A stretch of 51,322 bases of DNA from Chrysochromulina tobinii (taxonomy: Eukaryota > Haptophyta > Prymnesiales > Chrysochromulinaceae), in the NCBI GenBank assembly GCA_001275005.1, contig JWZX01003361.1, forward strand, positions 1 through 51,322, in the 5' to 3' direction. How positions within the stretch are numbered: position 1 is the first letter of the stretch; each line of letters opens with the position of its first letter. The position numbers and the translations under genes were made by a program. The notes below the pieces were generated by a model that worked only from the letters and a program-made list of their open reading frames with translations, was not told the DNA's origin and did not search any database. Of the stretch, positions 17,682 to 27,676 are shown in pieces.

Positions 17682-19070
17682 TCACGGTATCGAGGGTATC
17701 GACGACTGCGCTGCCGTTGGCGTGCGCCATTCATCCACACCCTTCGTTGCGATGGGCAGGCATTCAGAGCCAGCTGGCGGTGGCACCGCCTTATAAAGTA
17801 TCTGATGTCTTTTTGAGCCCACGTACGGCTCCGGTCCCACACGCTGGCGCGAAGACCGCACGGACCGTAGGGTGAGGTGCTTGCTGATCGTCCCTGAGAT
17901 GCTGATCGTCTCAGCGAGGAGGTACCCAGCGAGGATCTCACTCGCTTTGCGAGCCTTGATGATATTCACTCTGCGGGCGTTGCTCGCCAACGGCGCTGCA
18001 CATGCTATTGGTGCTGTTTCTCCCGCCGCTGCTGCTTTTGCGTCAAGGGCGAGAGACTGCCTCCTCATCGAGCTCGTTCGCAAAGATGAGCGTGATGGCA
18101 TGGTTGTGGTCGATCTGCGCTTCATGAGCGCCATGGCAAGGCCAGATTCGACGCGTGTAGGCTGGTTCAACTTCGGATCGAACTTTAATGCCTTGAAGCT
18201 CCCAGAACTGGGGCTGCTGCTGCCTTCGCTCGTGGCAGGTGAGGCTGGAGCCGTACGTGAGTTTTGCAGCGCCCGGCTGGATACCGTGGTCTGGAGCAGT
18301 CGGCTAGTCATGCTGAGCCCATTCATCAGCTTGCGATGACTGCTGACAGTTTTATGGCCCTTGCCTGGCTTAAGCTTCCGGCCAGAACGGGGATCCAGCG
18401 ACGAAGGCCGGATGTGTGTCGTGCCCTGCACCGCCTGAAGCACCGCCGCTGCCGTGTCCTCGTTGATGGGTATATACACGATGTCACAGTCGTCCTTCCA
18501 GATGCAGCCGTCTGGCGGCGAGCCTCGTGCGATAATCCAAAAGAGCTTCCACAGGAAGTGGACGTACTCTTCAGCTGACACGCCCAAGGTGTACATGTCG
18601 GCGAACTCGAAGATGCAATCCATAAAGACCTCCTTGCCCATGCGATCGTCGACCGAATCCTTGGCCCACTCCTCCTCGGCAACAGCAAGCGCGTCGTCCT
18701 CGTCCCACTCCTCGACCGTGGCACGGTACAGCTTCCGGCTGAGCAGCACGTATGTGTCCTTGGACAGGAGGGCGCAACGCTCAGAGTCGGGCGGCACCTT
18801 CTCCCCATTCTGTGTATTCTGTGCACTGGTCCACCATACTTCGAGGACGCGCGTGACGTCGGGGTTGCGCCGGAGCTGGAGGCGCCGATTGATCATATCG
18901 TCCGTGTTGAGAGAGAGCCGGCCCTGTAGGTGGAATGGCACATTTGCACATTCCGCTGCCTCGAAGACGATGTTGCTCCGTCGGATATTGGTGATCTTCA
19001 ACCTGAGCTGCGTCAAGTTCTCCTTGGCCGCATTCCAAGAAGGCAGGGATGTTCGCCGCTCTGAGCTCAT
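17682..19070 (-). CDS. Uncharacterised protist protein
   Basis: 462 aa, single exon. Residues about 100-190 form the best-conserved-looking block: ALLSKDTYVLLSRKLYRA, EEWDEDDALAVAEEEW, MGKEVFMDCIFEFADMY and VSAEEYVHFLWKLFWII. I recall this pattern from unnamed alga and oomycete proteins but cannot assign a domain. The following third is basic and serine-rich (KLKPGKGHKTVSSHRK, SRTAPASPATSEGSSSP), and the tail is poorly structured. No membrane segment or signal peptide is evident. It is divergent from the isopentenyl phosphate kinase gene (270 bp between starts). Function unknown. Confidence 0.65.
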   Translation of the reverse strand: MSSERRTSLPSWNAAKENLTQLRLKITNIRRSNIVFEAAECANVPFHLQGRLSLNTDDMINRRLQLRRNPDVTRVLEVWWTSAQNTQNGEKVPPDSERCALLSKDTYVLLSRKLYRATVEEWDEDDALAVAEEEWAKDSVDDRMGKEVFMDCIFEFADMYTLGVSAEEYVHFLWKLFWIIARGSPPDGCIWKDDCDIVYIPINEDTAAAVLQAVQGTTHIRPSSLDPRSGRKLKPGKGHKTVSSHRKLMNGLSMTSRLLQTTVSSRALQNSRTAPASPATSEGSSSPSSGSFKALKFDPKLNQPTRVESGLAMALMKRRSTTTMPSRSSLRTSSMRRQSLALDAKAAAAGETAPIACAAPLASNARRVNIIKARKASEILAGYLLAETISISGTISKHLTLRSVRSSRQRVGPEPYVGSKRHQILYKAVPPPAGSECLPIATKGVDEWRTPTAAQSSIPSIP

Positions 19071-19235
19071 GCGAACTTGCGCGACACGGTACTAGTGGGC
19101 CCGGCTCATTACCGCGCGCACTCTCCGCTGCTTACTCGCCATTGGCCAACGAGGAAACTGGCCACTTTTGGGAACAGCTCGGGCGCGGGGCGATGAAACC
19201 GCAGGAGATTCTGTACATGATCAACAACATTGGCT

Positions 19236-19251
19236 ACTGTACAGGTACAGT
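19236..19251. promoter_or_regulatory. Inverted repeat in a divergent promoter
   Basis: ACTGTACAGGTACAGT is a perfect 7-bp inverted repeat with a 2-bp centre. GGTACAGT recurs at 19311-19318. Both lie between two divergent starts (19070 minus, 19341 plus), so a shared regulatory site is possible but unproven. Confidence 0.3.
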
Positions 19252-19340
19252 GCTTGCCTCTTGAAGGAGGTCTCAGAAGATGTGAAGACGTTTCATGAGT
19301 TCTCCATACCGGTACAGTACCCTTCACTCACTCGGATCAC

Positions 19341-20297
19341 ATGAACATGAACGCCTGGTCGTTCTTCCTTGCCGCCACGACGTTGGTTATCGTGCCGTTG
19401 GTGGTGCGACACATTCAGCGCGCCTCGCGTCAGTTGCTGCGAGCGCCATGCGGTTGCAGGTTGATCGTCAAATTAGGCGGATCAGCCATTACCGACAAGA
19501 GCTCCTTTGAGACACTAGACAAGCCTGCGCTGGAGAGCACTGCTTCAGCACTCGCGCATTCGCGATGGGCGAGATCGATGGTGCTTCTGCATGGCGCCGG
19601 CTCCTTTGGACATTTTCAAGCGTCGCAGTATGGCGTGTCGAAAGGCGCGTCCGACCCTCGCTTCTCCTGGCTCGGCTTCGCAGAGACTCGTTCCTCGGTG
19701 ACTCGCCTCAACTCACTCGTGGTCTCAGCGATGCTTCGTGCTTCACTGCCCGCTTGCGGGCTGCCATTGTTCCCTCGATGGACCACTCGAGCCAAAAAGT
19801 TGCAGCAGGACGGCATCCCAGAGGTGTGTGAACTCTTGCGTGCTGGCATCGTGCCGGTGCTTCACGGCGATGCCGTTTTGGACAGTGAACAAGGAAGTGC
19901 CGTGCTCTCTGGCGATGCACTCGTGGTAGCTTTGTGCCAGGCTCTGCGGCCGGAGCGAGTCGTGTTCCTGACCAACGTGGCGGGGGTGTATGATCGACCT
20001 CCGGATCAGCCAGGAGCGCGGCTGCTCTCTCGCATCGTCTTCGACCGGAGCACGTACGGGGTGCGTGAGCTCTATTTCCGAAGCGAATCTGGCGCGTCGG
20101 AGCGTCTCACAGGCGGATTGGCCACCTCCACAGCGGCGCACGATGTGACCGGCGGCCTTGCCGCGAAGCTTGAGGCCGCTGCAAAATGCGCTGCGTACGG
20201 CACGCCCGTGTACATCGTGCAAGTGGGCACAGAGGACGCCACAGCGGCCCTTACGGGTGAGACCCCGAGAGTATACACCTTGATCGAGGCACATTAG
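19341..20297 (+). CDS. Isopentenyl phosphate kinase
   Basis: 318 aa of the amino-acid-kinase superfamily. Motifs in order: KLGGSAITDK (44-53, phosphate-binding Lys), HGAGSFGH (84-91, with the glycine-rich loop and the catalytic His that distinguishes IPK), VLHGDAVLD, LSGDALV, LTNVAGVYDRPP and DVTGGLAAKLEAA. IPK phosphorylates isopentenyl phosphate to IPP using ATP, feeding isoprenoid synthesis. Residues 6-23 form a hydrophobic helix (FFLAATTLVIVPLVV) not present in archaeal enzymes, suggesting membrane anchoring or targeting to the secretory/plastid route. Two in-frame ATGs (19341 and 19347) precede it; the first is used. Single exon, convergent with the ASCH gene. Confidence 0.9.
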   Translation: MNMNAWSFFLAATTLVIVPLVVRHIQRASRQLLRAPCGCRLIVKLGGSAITDKSSFETLDKPALESTASALAHSRWARSMVLLHGAGSFGHFQASQYGVSKGASDPRFSWLGFAETRSSVTRLNSLVVSAMLRASLPACGLPLFPRWTTRAKKLQQDGIPEVCELLRAGIVPVLHGDAVLDSEQGSAVLSGDALVVALCQALRPERVVFLTNVAGVYDRPPDQPGARLLSRIVFDRSTYGVRELYFRSESGASERLTGGLATSTAAHDVTGGLAAKLEAAAKCAAYGTPVYIVQVGTEDATAALTGETPRVYTLIEAH

Positions 20298-20684
20298 GGG
20301 AACCACGTGAGAAAAAGACGGAGAGAGAGGAGATCGCGAGACGTTTGAGATTCTTGTGCGCGCATCGAACCAAGGAACGAGCTCAAACGATAACGCACCA
20401 GGGTAACCGCTCCAGGGTAGCCGCGCCGGTGACGGAGCGGGCAACGCCACGCGTCCCCCGTCCTGGGTCGCCAACGAAAAAATCGGCGCCCTCTCCCCTC
20501 TGCGCGAGAATTCGCGTCTCTCCGCTCTCGCTTTCTGTTTACTTGGTAACGTAACCGCGTTACGTAACTGCGTTGCTTAAGCCCGCTCGTGGCTGCCTCC
20601 GCGAGCCGCGTCCCGGCCACCGGCACCGCCGCGCTCAACACGGGAACCGCGGAGCTCGGCGCTGGGGACCGAACTTCAATGATC
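20298..20684. other. Convergent intergenic region
   Basis: 3' flanks of IPK and the ASCH gene. There is a small palindromic cluster around 20540-20575 (GTAACGTAACCGCGTTACGTAAC). No coding feature was seen. Confidence 0.4.
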
Positions 20685-22223
20685 TCAGCCGCAAAGTAGC
20701 GCGACCGCCTGCGCCACGTCGCCACCACATAGCGTGAGCATCTCGACCGCCTTCGCGCGCTCAAACCCCATCCGCGTCAGGTCCGCAATTCGACTCAAGC
20801 ACTCGTCCTCCACGAAAATCCTATCATCGACGTCTGCATCTGCAAAGACGGCCGCCTCCAAAGCGATTGCACCAGTGCCGGGCCCCGAGCGAACTGCCGC
20901 AACGGACGGCGCGAATTCCATCGCTTGGACCCGTGCCGCGGCGATCGCATTCTCCTCGGTGACTGAAATGGCGAGGGCTTGTGCGAGCATCCACGCATCC
21001 ATCGGGTCCTCTTCGGCCAACGCCGAGCCCCGGAGGCTATCCTGAGCATTTTGCACCAACTTCCACTGCGCATGAGGTCGTGCTTCCTTGGGCGTGGTTG
21101 CGTCCGGCAGCGGCGGCACCGCCTCCGGGGAGTGCCCCCCCTGGAGCTTGGCAGGCGGATCGGTGTCGTGCACCGCTGGCGGCGGCACAGGTGGCCTCGA
21201 CGGACCTGGCGAACTACACGACTTCGTCAACTTCGTCAAGTTCGGCAGCCCAGGTGGCCTCGATGGACACGACGTAACCTCGACGTGACCTGACGTAACC
21301 TCGACGTGACCTGACGTAACCCAGGGTGGCCTCGACGGACCTGGCGTCCACTGCGACGGAGGAACGGATGCTGGTGCTGGTGTCGATGGTGCCTCCGATG
21401 TGGATCGGCCCAATTGGCCTCCGACCGTTGCGGATTGGAGATCCATGCTTTCGACCATGGTGCCACCTGCCACGTGCTGCTTGGCGGCGGCCTGCCGCAC
21501 AGCTGTTCGTCGCGCGTTTCGCTTCATCGCTTCTGTGGGCTCGCTAGGGCGAAGAGTGGCGACCGCGTTCGCTGCTGCCGCCTCCGCTGCCTCTCGATGC
21601 CCGACCCAGCTGATCGGAGCCTGCGCCGAGGGTCGCACACCATCGCTCTCCCACAGCAGCGTCGCCAGCTGGCGCTCCAGCTGCCACAGCTTGTGCTGCC
21701 CAGGCATTCGCTGCGGTACGACCAGTCGCCGGTGGCCCTCGAACAAGAAGTAGTAGCCGTTGCCGTGTATGCTCGCCTCTTCGAGAGCGCCGTCAGGCAG
21801 AGTCAGCCAGCTCGCGTACGTCTCAGCGCTCACGCAGTCCACGACATTGACGCAGCCCAGCAGGCACGAGGTCGGATAAGACGAAGGCAGCGTGGGCACG
21901 GCCTCTGGATCGCCGCCCGAATAGGTCGCCAGCGACCGGAAGACTGAGGTATGGAAGGCCTCCATTTCCGAGATTTCCTCCGGAGATGGCTCCTTTGAAG
22001 CAGCGTGAATCCACAGCGGCCCACGATAATCAGAGCACCACCCTCGCCCGTCGAGCCGCTGCAAGCCGTACGCGATCATGGACGCCAGCGGCTGGTGGAA
22101 TGAGAGCACACATGTGGGAACTGAGGAGTTCCTAACCAGCTTCGGACGGCGCTGCCCACCTCGGCCGCCACGACCGCGGCTTGCACCCTTCCCGCCGCCA
22201 CCCATGAGAATTGAAGACTCCAC
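20685..22223 (-). CDS. ASCH-domain protein with C-terminal UBA (TRIP4-like)
   Basis: 512 aa. After a Gly/Arg-rich start, residues about 37-190 form an ASCH domain like that of TRIP4/ASC-1: CVLSFHQPLASMIAYGLQR, then GRGWCSDYRGPLWIHAASK, PSPEEISEMEAFH, SSYPTSCLLGCVNVVDCVS and YYFLFEGHRRLVVPQRM. In TRIP4 this domain binds RNA/DNA and works in transcription coactivation and ribosome-quality-control complexes. A long low-complexity Pro/Ser linker follows, including a duplicated VTSGHVE unit. Residues about 470-511 (ADLTRMGFERAKAVEMLTL...GDVAQAVALL) are a UBA domain that would bind ubiquitin. The TRIP4 zinc finger is not seen. The ASCH-UBA pairing suggests a link between RNA surveillance and ubiquitin (inference). 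Confidence 0.85.
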   Translation of the reverse strand: MESSILMGGGGKGASRGRGGRGGQRRPKLVRNSSVPTCVLSFHQPLASMIAYGLQRLDGRGWCSDYRGPLWIHAASKEPSPEEISEMEAFHTSVFRSLATYSGGDPEAVPTLPSSYPTSCLLGCVNVVDCVSAETYASWLTLPDGALEEASIHGNGYYFLFEGHRRLVVPQRMPGQHKLWQLERQLATLLWESDGVRPSAQAPISWVGHREAAEAAAANAVATLRPSEPTEAMKRNARRTAVRQAAAKQHVAGGTMVESMDLQSATVGGQLGRSTSEAPSTPAPASVPPSQWTPGPSRPPWVTSGHVEVTSGHVEVTSCPSRPPGLPNLTKLTKSCSSPGPSRPPVPPPAVHDTDPPAKLQGGHSPEAVPPLPDATTPKEARPHAQWKLVQNAQDSLRGSALAEEDPMDAWMLAQALAISVTEENAIAAARVQAMEFAPSVAAVRSGPGTGAIALEAAVFADADVDDRIFVEDECLSRIADLTRMGFERAKAVEMLTLCGGDVAQAVALLCG

Positions 22224-22524
22224 ACTTCGTCAATGCTCTTTTGTACCGGGTGCCGGGCGCCGTCGAGCGCTCGCAAAATCGAGGGCCACTTTCACGTTAC
22301 GCTGTTCCAACCACGATGACGCCGACCACGCACACGATGTCCCGGAAGCGCTTCCCGCGGACGCGCGCGCGGTGGAAGCAAGCCAACACACGACACCACA
22401 ACCGGCACTAAACCAAATGATGAGTGTTCCTCTATGCAAGCGCCCTACTGCCGCTGAGCACCGCGCCCCACACCTCCGCCCGAGAGCGCACCGCGCCACC
22501 CTGCCCCGCGCGAGCGTGCGCCGC

Positions 22525-24028
22525 TCAGACGGGCAGCGCGCCCTTGCGCGCTCCCGCCTCGCGGTAGACGCTCGACGCGAGGACGTTCGAGGGCTCCTTG
22601 GAGTCGCCGAGACCCAGGACGCCCACGCATTTGAGGTCCTCGAAGGCCTGCATGAGCCGCTTCGCGCACGCCTTCTCAGCGGCGCGGATCGGCATGCGCG
22701 GGTCGTAGTACTTCTTGTTCGGCTTGTCGGCACCCTCGGGGTTGCCAATCTGGCCCTGCAGGTAGTCGCGGTTCTCCTTCTCGTACGCCCTGATGCCGTC
22801 CCAGTACGACCACTGCGTGTCCGTGTCGATGTTCATCTTGATCACGCCGTAGCCGATCGACTCGCGGATGTCGTTGATGTCCGAGCCCGAGCCTCCGTGG
22901 AACACAAAGGAGACGGGCATCGAGCCCTGCGGCATGCCAAGCTGCTCGGAGATGTACGCCTGCGAGTTTTTCAAGATCTTGGGGGTGAGCTTGACATTGC
23001 CCGGCGCGTACACGCCGTGCACGTTGCCAAAGGCCGCCGCGATCGTGAACTTGGCGTTGGGCACCTTCATGAGCGCCTTGGTCACCGCCCACACCTCCTC
23101 CGGCTTCGTGTACAGGTCCTCTTGGTTGGCGTCCTCGTTGTTGACGCCATCCTCCTCGCCGCCAGTGATACCGAGCTCCATCTCCAGAAGCATGTCCATC
23201 TTGGCCATGCGCTCCATGTACTCGACGCAGATGTCGATGTTTTCCTCGAGCGGCTCCTCCGAGAGGTCGAGCATGTGCGACGAGAAGAGCGGCTCGCCGT
23301 GCATCTTGTAGTAGCGCTCGGACGCCGCGAGCATGCCATCCATCCATGGCAGCAGCTTCTTGGCGCAGTGATCGGTGTGGAGCACCACCGGCACGCCGTA
23401 CTGCTCAGCCATCGCACGCACGTGATACGCGCCCGACACGGCGCCAGCGATCGCCGCCGTGTAGTCCTTGTTGTCCAGGCCCTTGCCAGCATAGAACTGT
23501 GCGCCACCCGACGAGAATTGGATCATAATGGGCGCATCGGCCTTGCGCGCCGCCTCGAGGCACGCGTTGACGCTCGAGGATGTCACGCAGTTGACGGCCG
23601 GGATCGCATACCTGCGAGCGGCGTCGAGGTCGGATCCACGTCAGATTCGGATCGGCTGCCAAGAACAGCAGTTTGGCGGCGCCACAGCGCTTCAGGCTGC
23701 GCACCCCTTCTCCTTGGCGTCTTTGAGCAGGTCCATGAGGGCCTGGCCGGTGACGACACCGGGGTGCACCGATGGCGGCAGCTTGGGGTACGACGGGAGG
23801 TCGCACTCGCCAACGCACGGGATGCCCATGTCATCGGCGCTGCCAACAGCACACACGAACCACATGAGCCAGTGCGGTAGGAGCAGGAGGCAGCAGCTAG
23901 CACCCGAGGTTCATGACGCCGTTCACATACGCAGTGCCCATCGTGATCGGCCGCGAGCGCGACGTCACCGGCACATGGAGCGCGCTGGCCGAGCCGAGAA
24001 GGACTGCTGATACCAAGAGCTTCTGCAT
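22525..24028 (-). CDS. Plastid-targeted class II fructose-bisphosphate aldolase
   Basis: Model: complement(join(22525..23611, 23705..23839, 23904..24028)), 448 aa; introns of 93 and 64 bp with GT-AG ends restore frame exactly (NLG|ADDMG; KEKG|YAIPAVN). Exon 1 starts MQKLLVSAVLLGSASALHVP, a signal peptide with an ASA cleavage site, then a Ser/Arg-rich transit-like stretch, as in complex plastids. The mature enzyme is an FbaA-type class II aldolase: VHPGVVTGQALMDLL, YAIPAVNCVTSSSVN, VVLHTDHCAKKLLPW (zinc His), EMELGITGGEEDG and FVFHGGSGSD, with NIDTDTQW near the C-terminus. It interconverts fructose-1,6-bisphosphate with triose phosphates in the Calvin cycle or plastid glycolysis. Length is as expected with a leader. 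Confidence 0.92.
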
Positions 24029-24396
24029 TGGGAGAGAATAGCGAGATTGCGAGATTCCTGTGGAACATGTGCGATTCTTGCACTTTGAAGAATTCTGCCC
24101 ATGCAACCGTTCACGTTCACGTTCACGTTAAATTGCCATCTCGGCAAGACGCACAACCACAGGCCCCGTGGAGACACAACGTGGAGGGCGCGGCGAGGTG
24201 CAATAACCGAAACAACTGCACCAAGTTTGGATGTTGAGGTGCCGAGAGAAGGAAGCGTGGGCTCGGTCAATCTTGACTTGACTTCAATGAAAACAGGCTC
24301 GCTTCCTTTTTTCGTTGCGAATGCATGCAGTCACATGTTCACATCGCAACTGCCAAGACTCGAGCACCCCAGGGTCACTCCCAAAACGCGCCGAGC
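24029..24396. other. Divergent promoter region
   Basis: Lies between the aldolase (-) and an unknown gene (+). Contains a tandem GTTCAC array (about 24108-24129) and CTTGACTTGACTTC (24272-24285). No gene was seen. Confidence 0.35.
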
Positions 24397-26445
24397 ATGG
24401 ACGGGAACCTTGACCTTCCCTCGGCATCACGCCTGCCCGCGCCGGAAGCCGCCGCCGCCGCGCCCTTTGCCGCCTCGCCCGCCGACTCCATCCCCACCGC
24501 AGTAAGTACGCCCACGAACCGAGCCGAGATGCAGCCGCCCGCGTTGCTTTCCTCGATCATGGGCCAGCGGCGGGCCGTAGCCGAGAGCAGCGCGATTTCG
24601 TGGCGAGATTTGTTCATCACGAACCAAAAGCCACTCGCTGAGCCTTTTGAGCCGGGATGGGGCGATTGCCGCGCCGCATCGCGCCGGAGAGGTGTGCTCT
24701 TTGGTACCGCCGACACGAGCGACAAGCGCCCACCCCTGTACGCACCTCATCGGACATCACGCTCGTCCTTGGCCTCAGCTGGTCCCCACCGTCTCGAAGG
24801 CATCAAGGTACGACGGGATGGTGGGCAGTGGATTCGGACAGCGCGCGTCCCAACCTATGCCGAGACGCGCATTGAGAAGCGAGAGTACCTCTCTCTCACT
24901 CCGACACAGGCTGCGCTCATTCGCAGACGCTCGCTAGAGGGGTCTCAAGTGGGCAGCCCGCGCAGCATCGACGTGGTCACCGACGAGGCGGCTCAGCGAC
25001 GGGCGACGGGCGACCTGCTGGATGTCGCCACCGGCTCCATGAGCCTCGTGAAGGAGCCGTTGAAGGAACAGCCCATGGCCTCGACCAAGCCGGCGGTCGC
25101 GGCCAAGTCGCCTGCGCTCACGCCACCGCGAGCGATGCGAAGCCACTGCTCCTCGTCCTCCGCGCACACGGCAGCGCTGGTGGCGTGCGGTTCGCCCAAC
25201 CTCCATCCGCAGGGAGCCGCTGCGAGCAGCAACGTGCCCGGCCGTAAGCATTGGTATCGTTCCGCCGGCAGCGCACCAGCCGATCAACCGACGGCATCGG
25301 GCGATGGTGCAGCGAGTCCTTCTCCTTCCAAAGGAGAGGATGGCGAGGGTAGTGGAGCAGCTCGACCGCGCCCATCTCGTCCGTCTCGCCCGCCGTTGCT
25401 CCCCTCAGCCGAACATGGTGCATCCGCCAGAGCGCTGACTTTGGAGGAGGAGAGGAAGAACGAAGAGACCTTCCCAGAGACCTTCGGTACGGCTCGTACC
25501 CACCCTCGTACCCACCCTACTGGTGCGAGGATGGACGATCCGATGAACCAGCAATGTGCTGATGATCTCGCCTATGTGGGCGACCGCGAGGGCGTCCTCG
25601 ATCGGGAAGCAAACGCCGAGGAGACCGCCGAGGAGGCGGCTGAGGAGGCGGCTGAGGAGTTAGCCGAGGAGACGTTGGCAGCCGCCGGCACGAGGCTGCT
25701 CGGCTCGGATAGGCGGATGGCTTCCTGGTCGGTGCCCACCCCGCGCCCTCGCGTCTCGCTCTGCGAGAAGTGCGCCCTTGTTTGGGTGCGCGAGGGGGCG
25801 CCGCGCTTCGACTCCGCCCGAGACTACGTGGCCGATCTGAGGCAGGAGATCCACGATCTGAGGCAGGAGATCCGGCAGGATCCCGAGAAGCACGCGGACG
25901 CCAGGGCGCTGTGTCGCACGATCGCAGCGGCCTTGGACACGTGTATGACCAACCATGCCGAGGCGGCCGCCGAGCAAATGCGGCATTTCTATGCCGCAAG
26001 GGCGCAGGCCACACAAGCACACTTTGCTGGCGTGGCCGAGGCATCGCGCATGTGGTGGGAGGACTTCACTTCAGGGTATTTGGCGGAGCAGCTCACCGAA
26101 GCGGTGCAGGCCCGATGGGAGCAAGACGTGGCCGCCATTCAAGTCTTCCTTGAGGACTTCGTCGTCGACCCTCGGGGCACGCTCCAGGGTTGTTGGTCGG
26201 GCGTGTCCACGGGCGTACGAGCTTACATGCGAGCGCGGGCTATGGGTTGGGCATTTGGAACTACAGATGGACGAGATGAACGAGAACTCGTGGCGCGAGC
26301 TCACCACGTCGAAACGCTCTCAACCGAAGGCCCCCGGAGTGACGCCGATCCGAACGCCGAGGCCGAGGCTGAAATGGACACCGTTGCAATGGCGGCTGCC
26401 GGTGCGGAGGCCAAGAGCGAGGGCCCTCGGCACGCGCAGAGGTAG
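24397..26445 (+). CDS. Uncharacterised low-complexity protein
   Basis: About 682 aa from the ATG at 24397; the frame is open from 24325. No known domain is recognised. The first 450 residues are Ala/Pro/Ser-rich and probably disordered, with short ordered islands (SSAISWRDLFITNQKPLAEP; REYLSLTPTQAALIRRRS). An acidic EETAEEAAEEAAEELAEE helix encoded by GAGG-rich repeats (about 25618-25675) precedes a helical C-terminal domain with aromatic/acidic periodicity (DYVADLRQEIHDLRQEIRQ; MWWEDFTSGYLAEQL). A strong donor consensus GTAAGTACG at about 24502 lies inside the frame, so a 5' intron and another start are possible. Function unknown. Confidence 0.6.
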   Translation: MDGNLDLPSASRLPAPEAAAAAPFAASPADSIPTAVSTPTNRAEMQPPALLSSIMGQRRAVAESSAISWRDLFITNQKPLAEPFEPGWGDCRAASRRRGVLFGTADTSDKRPPLYAPHRTSRSSLASAGPHRLEGIKVRRDGGQWIRTARVPTYAETRIEKREYLSLTPTQAALIRRRSLEGSQVGSPRSIDVVTDEAAQRRATGDLLDVATGSMSLVKEPLKEQPMASTKPAVAAKSPALTPPRAMRSHCSSSSAHTAALVACGSPNLHPQGAAASSNVPGRKHWYRSAGSAPADQPTASGDGAASPSPSKGEDGEGSGAARPRPSRPSRPPLLPSAEHGASARALTLEEERKNEETFPETFGTARTHPRTHPTGARMDDPMNQQCADDLAYVGDREGVLDREANAEETAEEAAEEAAEELAEETLAAAGTRLLGSDRRMASWSVPTPRPRVSLCEKCALVWVREGAPRFDSARDYVADLRQEIHDLRQEIRQDPEKHADARALCRTIAAALDTCMTNHAEAAAEQMRHFYAARAQATQAHFAGVAEASRMWWEDFTSGYLAEQLTEAVQARWEQDVAAIQVFLEDFVVDPRGTLQGCWSGVSTGVRAYMRARAMGWAFGTTDGRDERELVARAHHVETLSTEGPRSDADPNAEAEAEMDTVAMAAAGAEAKSEGPRHAQR

Positions 26446-26641
26446 TACATCACACTCAGGGGGAGGAGCTGTGCGTACACAGTCTTTAAGCACTGTATTC
26501 ACGGCTATCTGAGAAAATCCGGTTGTTAAGCACACAGCGCCATACCCGAATACCGGAGCCCTTCACTCCTTGTTTAGTTGCACCGACGACCGAGGATGGT
26601 GTTGAAGTGATATGCAGTAACATTTCCGCGCGTTGTGAAGA

Positions 26642-27676
26642 TTAGGTCCAAAAGTGAGCTCGAATGCCGAGCGCGCGAAGCCGCTGCATCAGTGCGAGCG
26701 CGTCATCGACTGTTGGCGCACTCCGAATCTGCAGAGGGGTGAAAAACCATCCAAAGTACCAGCCCGTTCGATAGTCTTCGTAGAAGTGGTACTCAAAGAA
26801 GAGCTCGTCCACGAGACTGGCAAGGGTCGCATCGGCTATGAGGGCGCGTACGATCGAGAGCTCGACGTGCGGAGTGTCAATATCTAACTTGACTACGACG
26901 TAGTCGGATGGCCGTACTGTCGCGTTCAGCAGCCTGAGGAAGCTGCTCGCGCCTTGGGTAGGTTCTTGCGGAACGCCAAGATTGAAGAAGGCGAGCTTGG
27001 AGCGCAGCTCGGGCGGCTTTGATCCCCACCATTCTTCAGCGGCGTAGGGCTTCTTCTCCCAAGCGAAAATTCGGTCGAAGTGAATGCACCGTGCAGCGAA
27101 CATGTCAGCAAACTTGACAATGGAATCCGGCTGATCGCCATCCTTGGTCTTGTTATAACTCTTGGCATTGCCACGGTCGATGCCACATCCCATGTCGAAG
27201 AAAAGCGCTCTTCTGGCTTGCTTGCTGTTGCATGCATTGGGCAGCACCAAGTACGAAGAGTTGATTATATCGACTCCCTTGGGATATTCGGACGGAAGCC
27301 CCGACGTCCAGTCTTTGCTCGCACGCTTACAGCCCACGCGGGCAAACGGATGCCGGGCGACTCCGGTAAGTGGCTCGATGTACTCTGTGCTGCCATCGGC
27401 GCACTGGAAATGGCTGAGCACGCGAGCTTCATCTTCTGTGGGGTCGCGCGCTTGGTTGCCATTGTTCATGGTCGCAGCATATTCCAGCCATTTCATGGAG
27501 TCGCGGTTCTCGACTTCCTTCCAAGCCATGCTGCAGATGTGGCCTGAGACCTTCCCGTTCATCCATCTGCCCTCTTGCCGCCCAGCGGTGTAAGTTACAC
27601 GTTGACACGGTGATGAGCGAGCCATGTCGCAGGCGAGAGCAAAGACCAGCGCGCGCGCCCGACCCGCCTCCCGCAT
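26642..27676 (-). CDS. Secreted methyltransferase-like protein (FkbM-like pattern)
   Basis: 344 aa from the ATG at 27676, chosen because MREAGRARALVFALACDMA looks like a signal peptide; the frame is open to 27772. The C-terminal 180 residues have a Rossmann-like pattern: ALFFDMGCGI (nucleotide-binding loop), FDRIFAWEKKPY, SKLAFFNLGVPQEP, DYVVVKLDIDTPHVELSIVR and VDELFFEYHFYEDY. The KLDIDTP...E..I motif is typical of FkbM-type SAM-dependent methyltransferases and related protist secreted proteins. Substrate unknown; a Golgi glycan is plausible. Several cysteines in the N-terminal half fit a lumenal protein. The N-terminal exon structure may be incomplete. Confidence 0.6.
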   Translation of the reverse strand: MREAGRARALVFALACDMARSSPCQRVTYTAGRQEGRWMNGKVSGHICSMAWKEVENRDSMKWLEYAATMNNGNQARDPTEDEARVLSHFQCADGSTEYIEPLTGVARHPFARVGCKRASKDWTSGLPSEYPKGVDIINSSYLVLPNACNSKQARRALFFDMGCGIDRGNAKSYNKTKDGDQPDSIVKFADMFAARCIHFDRIFAWEKKPYAAEEWWGSKPPELRSKLAFFNLGVPQEPTQGASSFLRLLNATVRPSDYVVVKLDIDTPHVELSIVRALIADATLASLVDELFFEYHFYEDYRTGWYFGWFFTPLQIRSAPTVDDALALMQRLRALGIRAHFWT

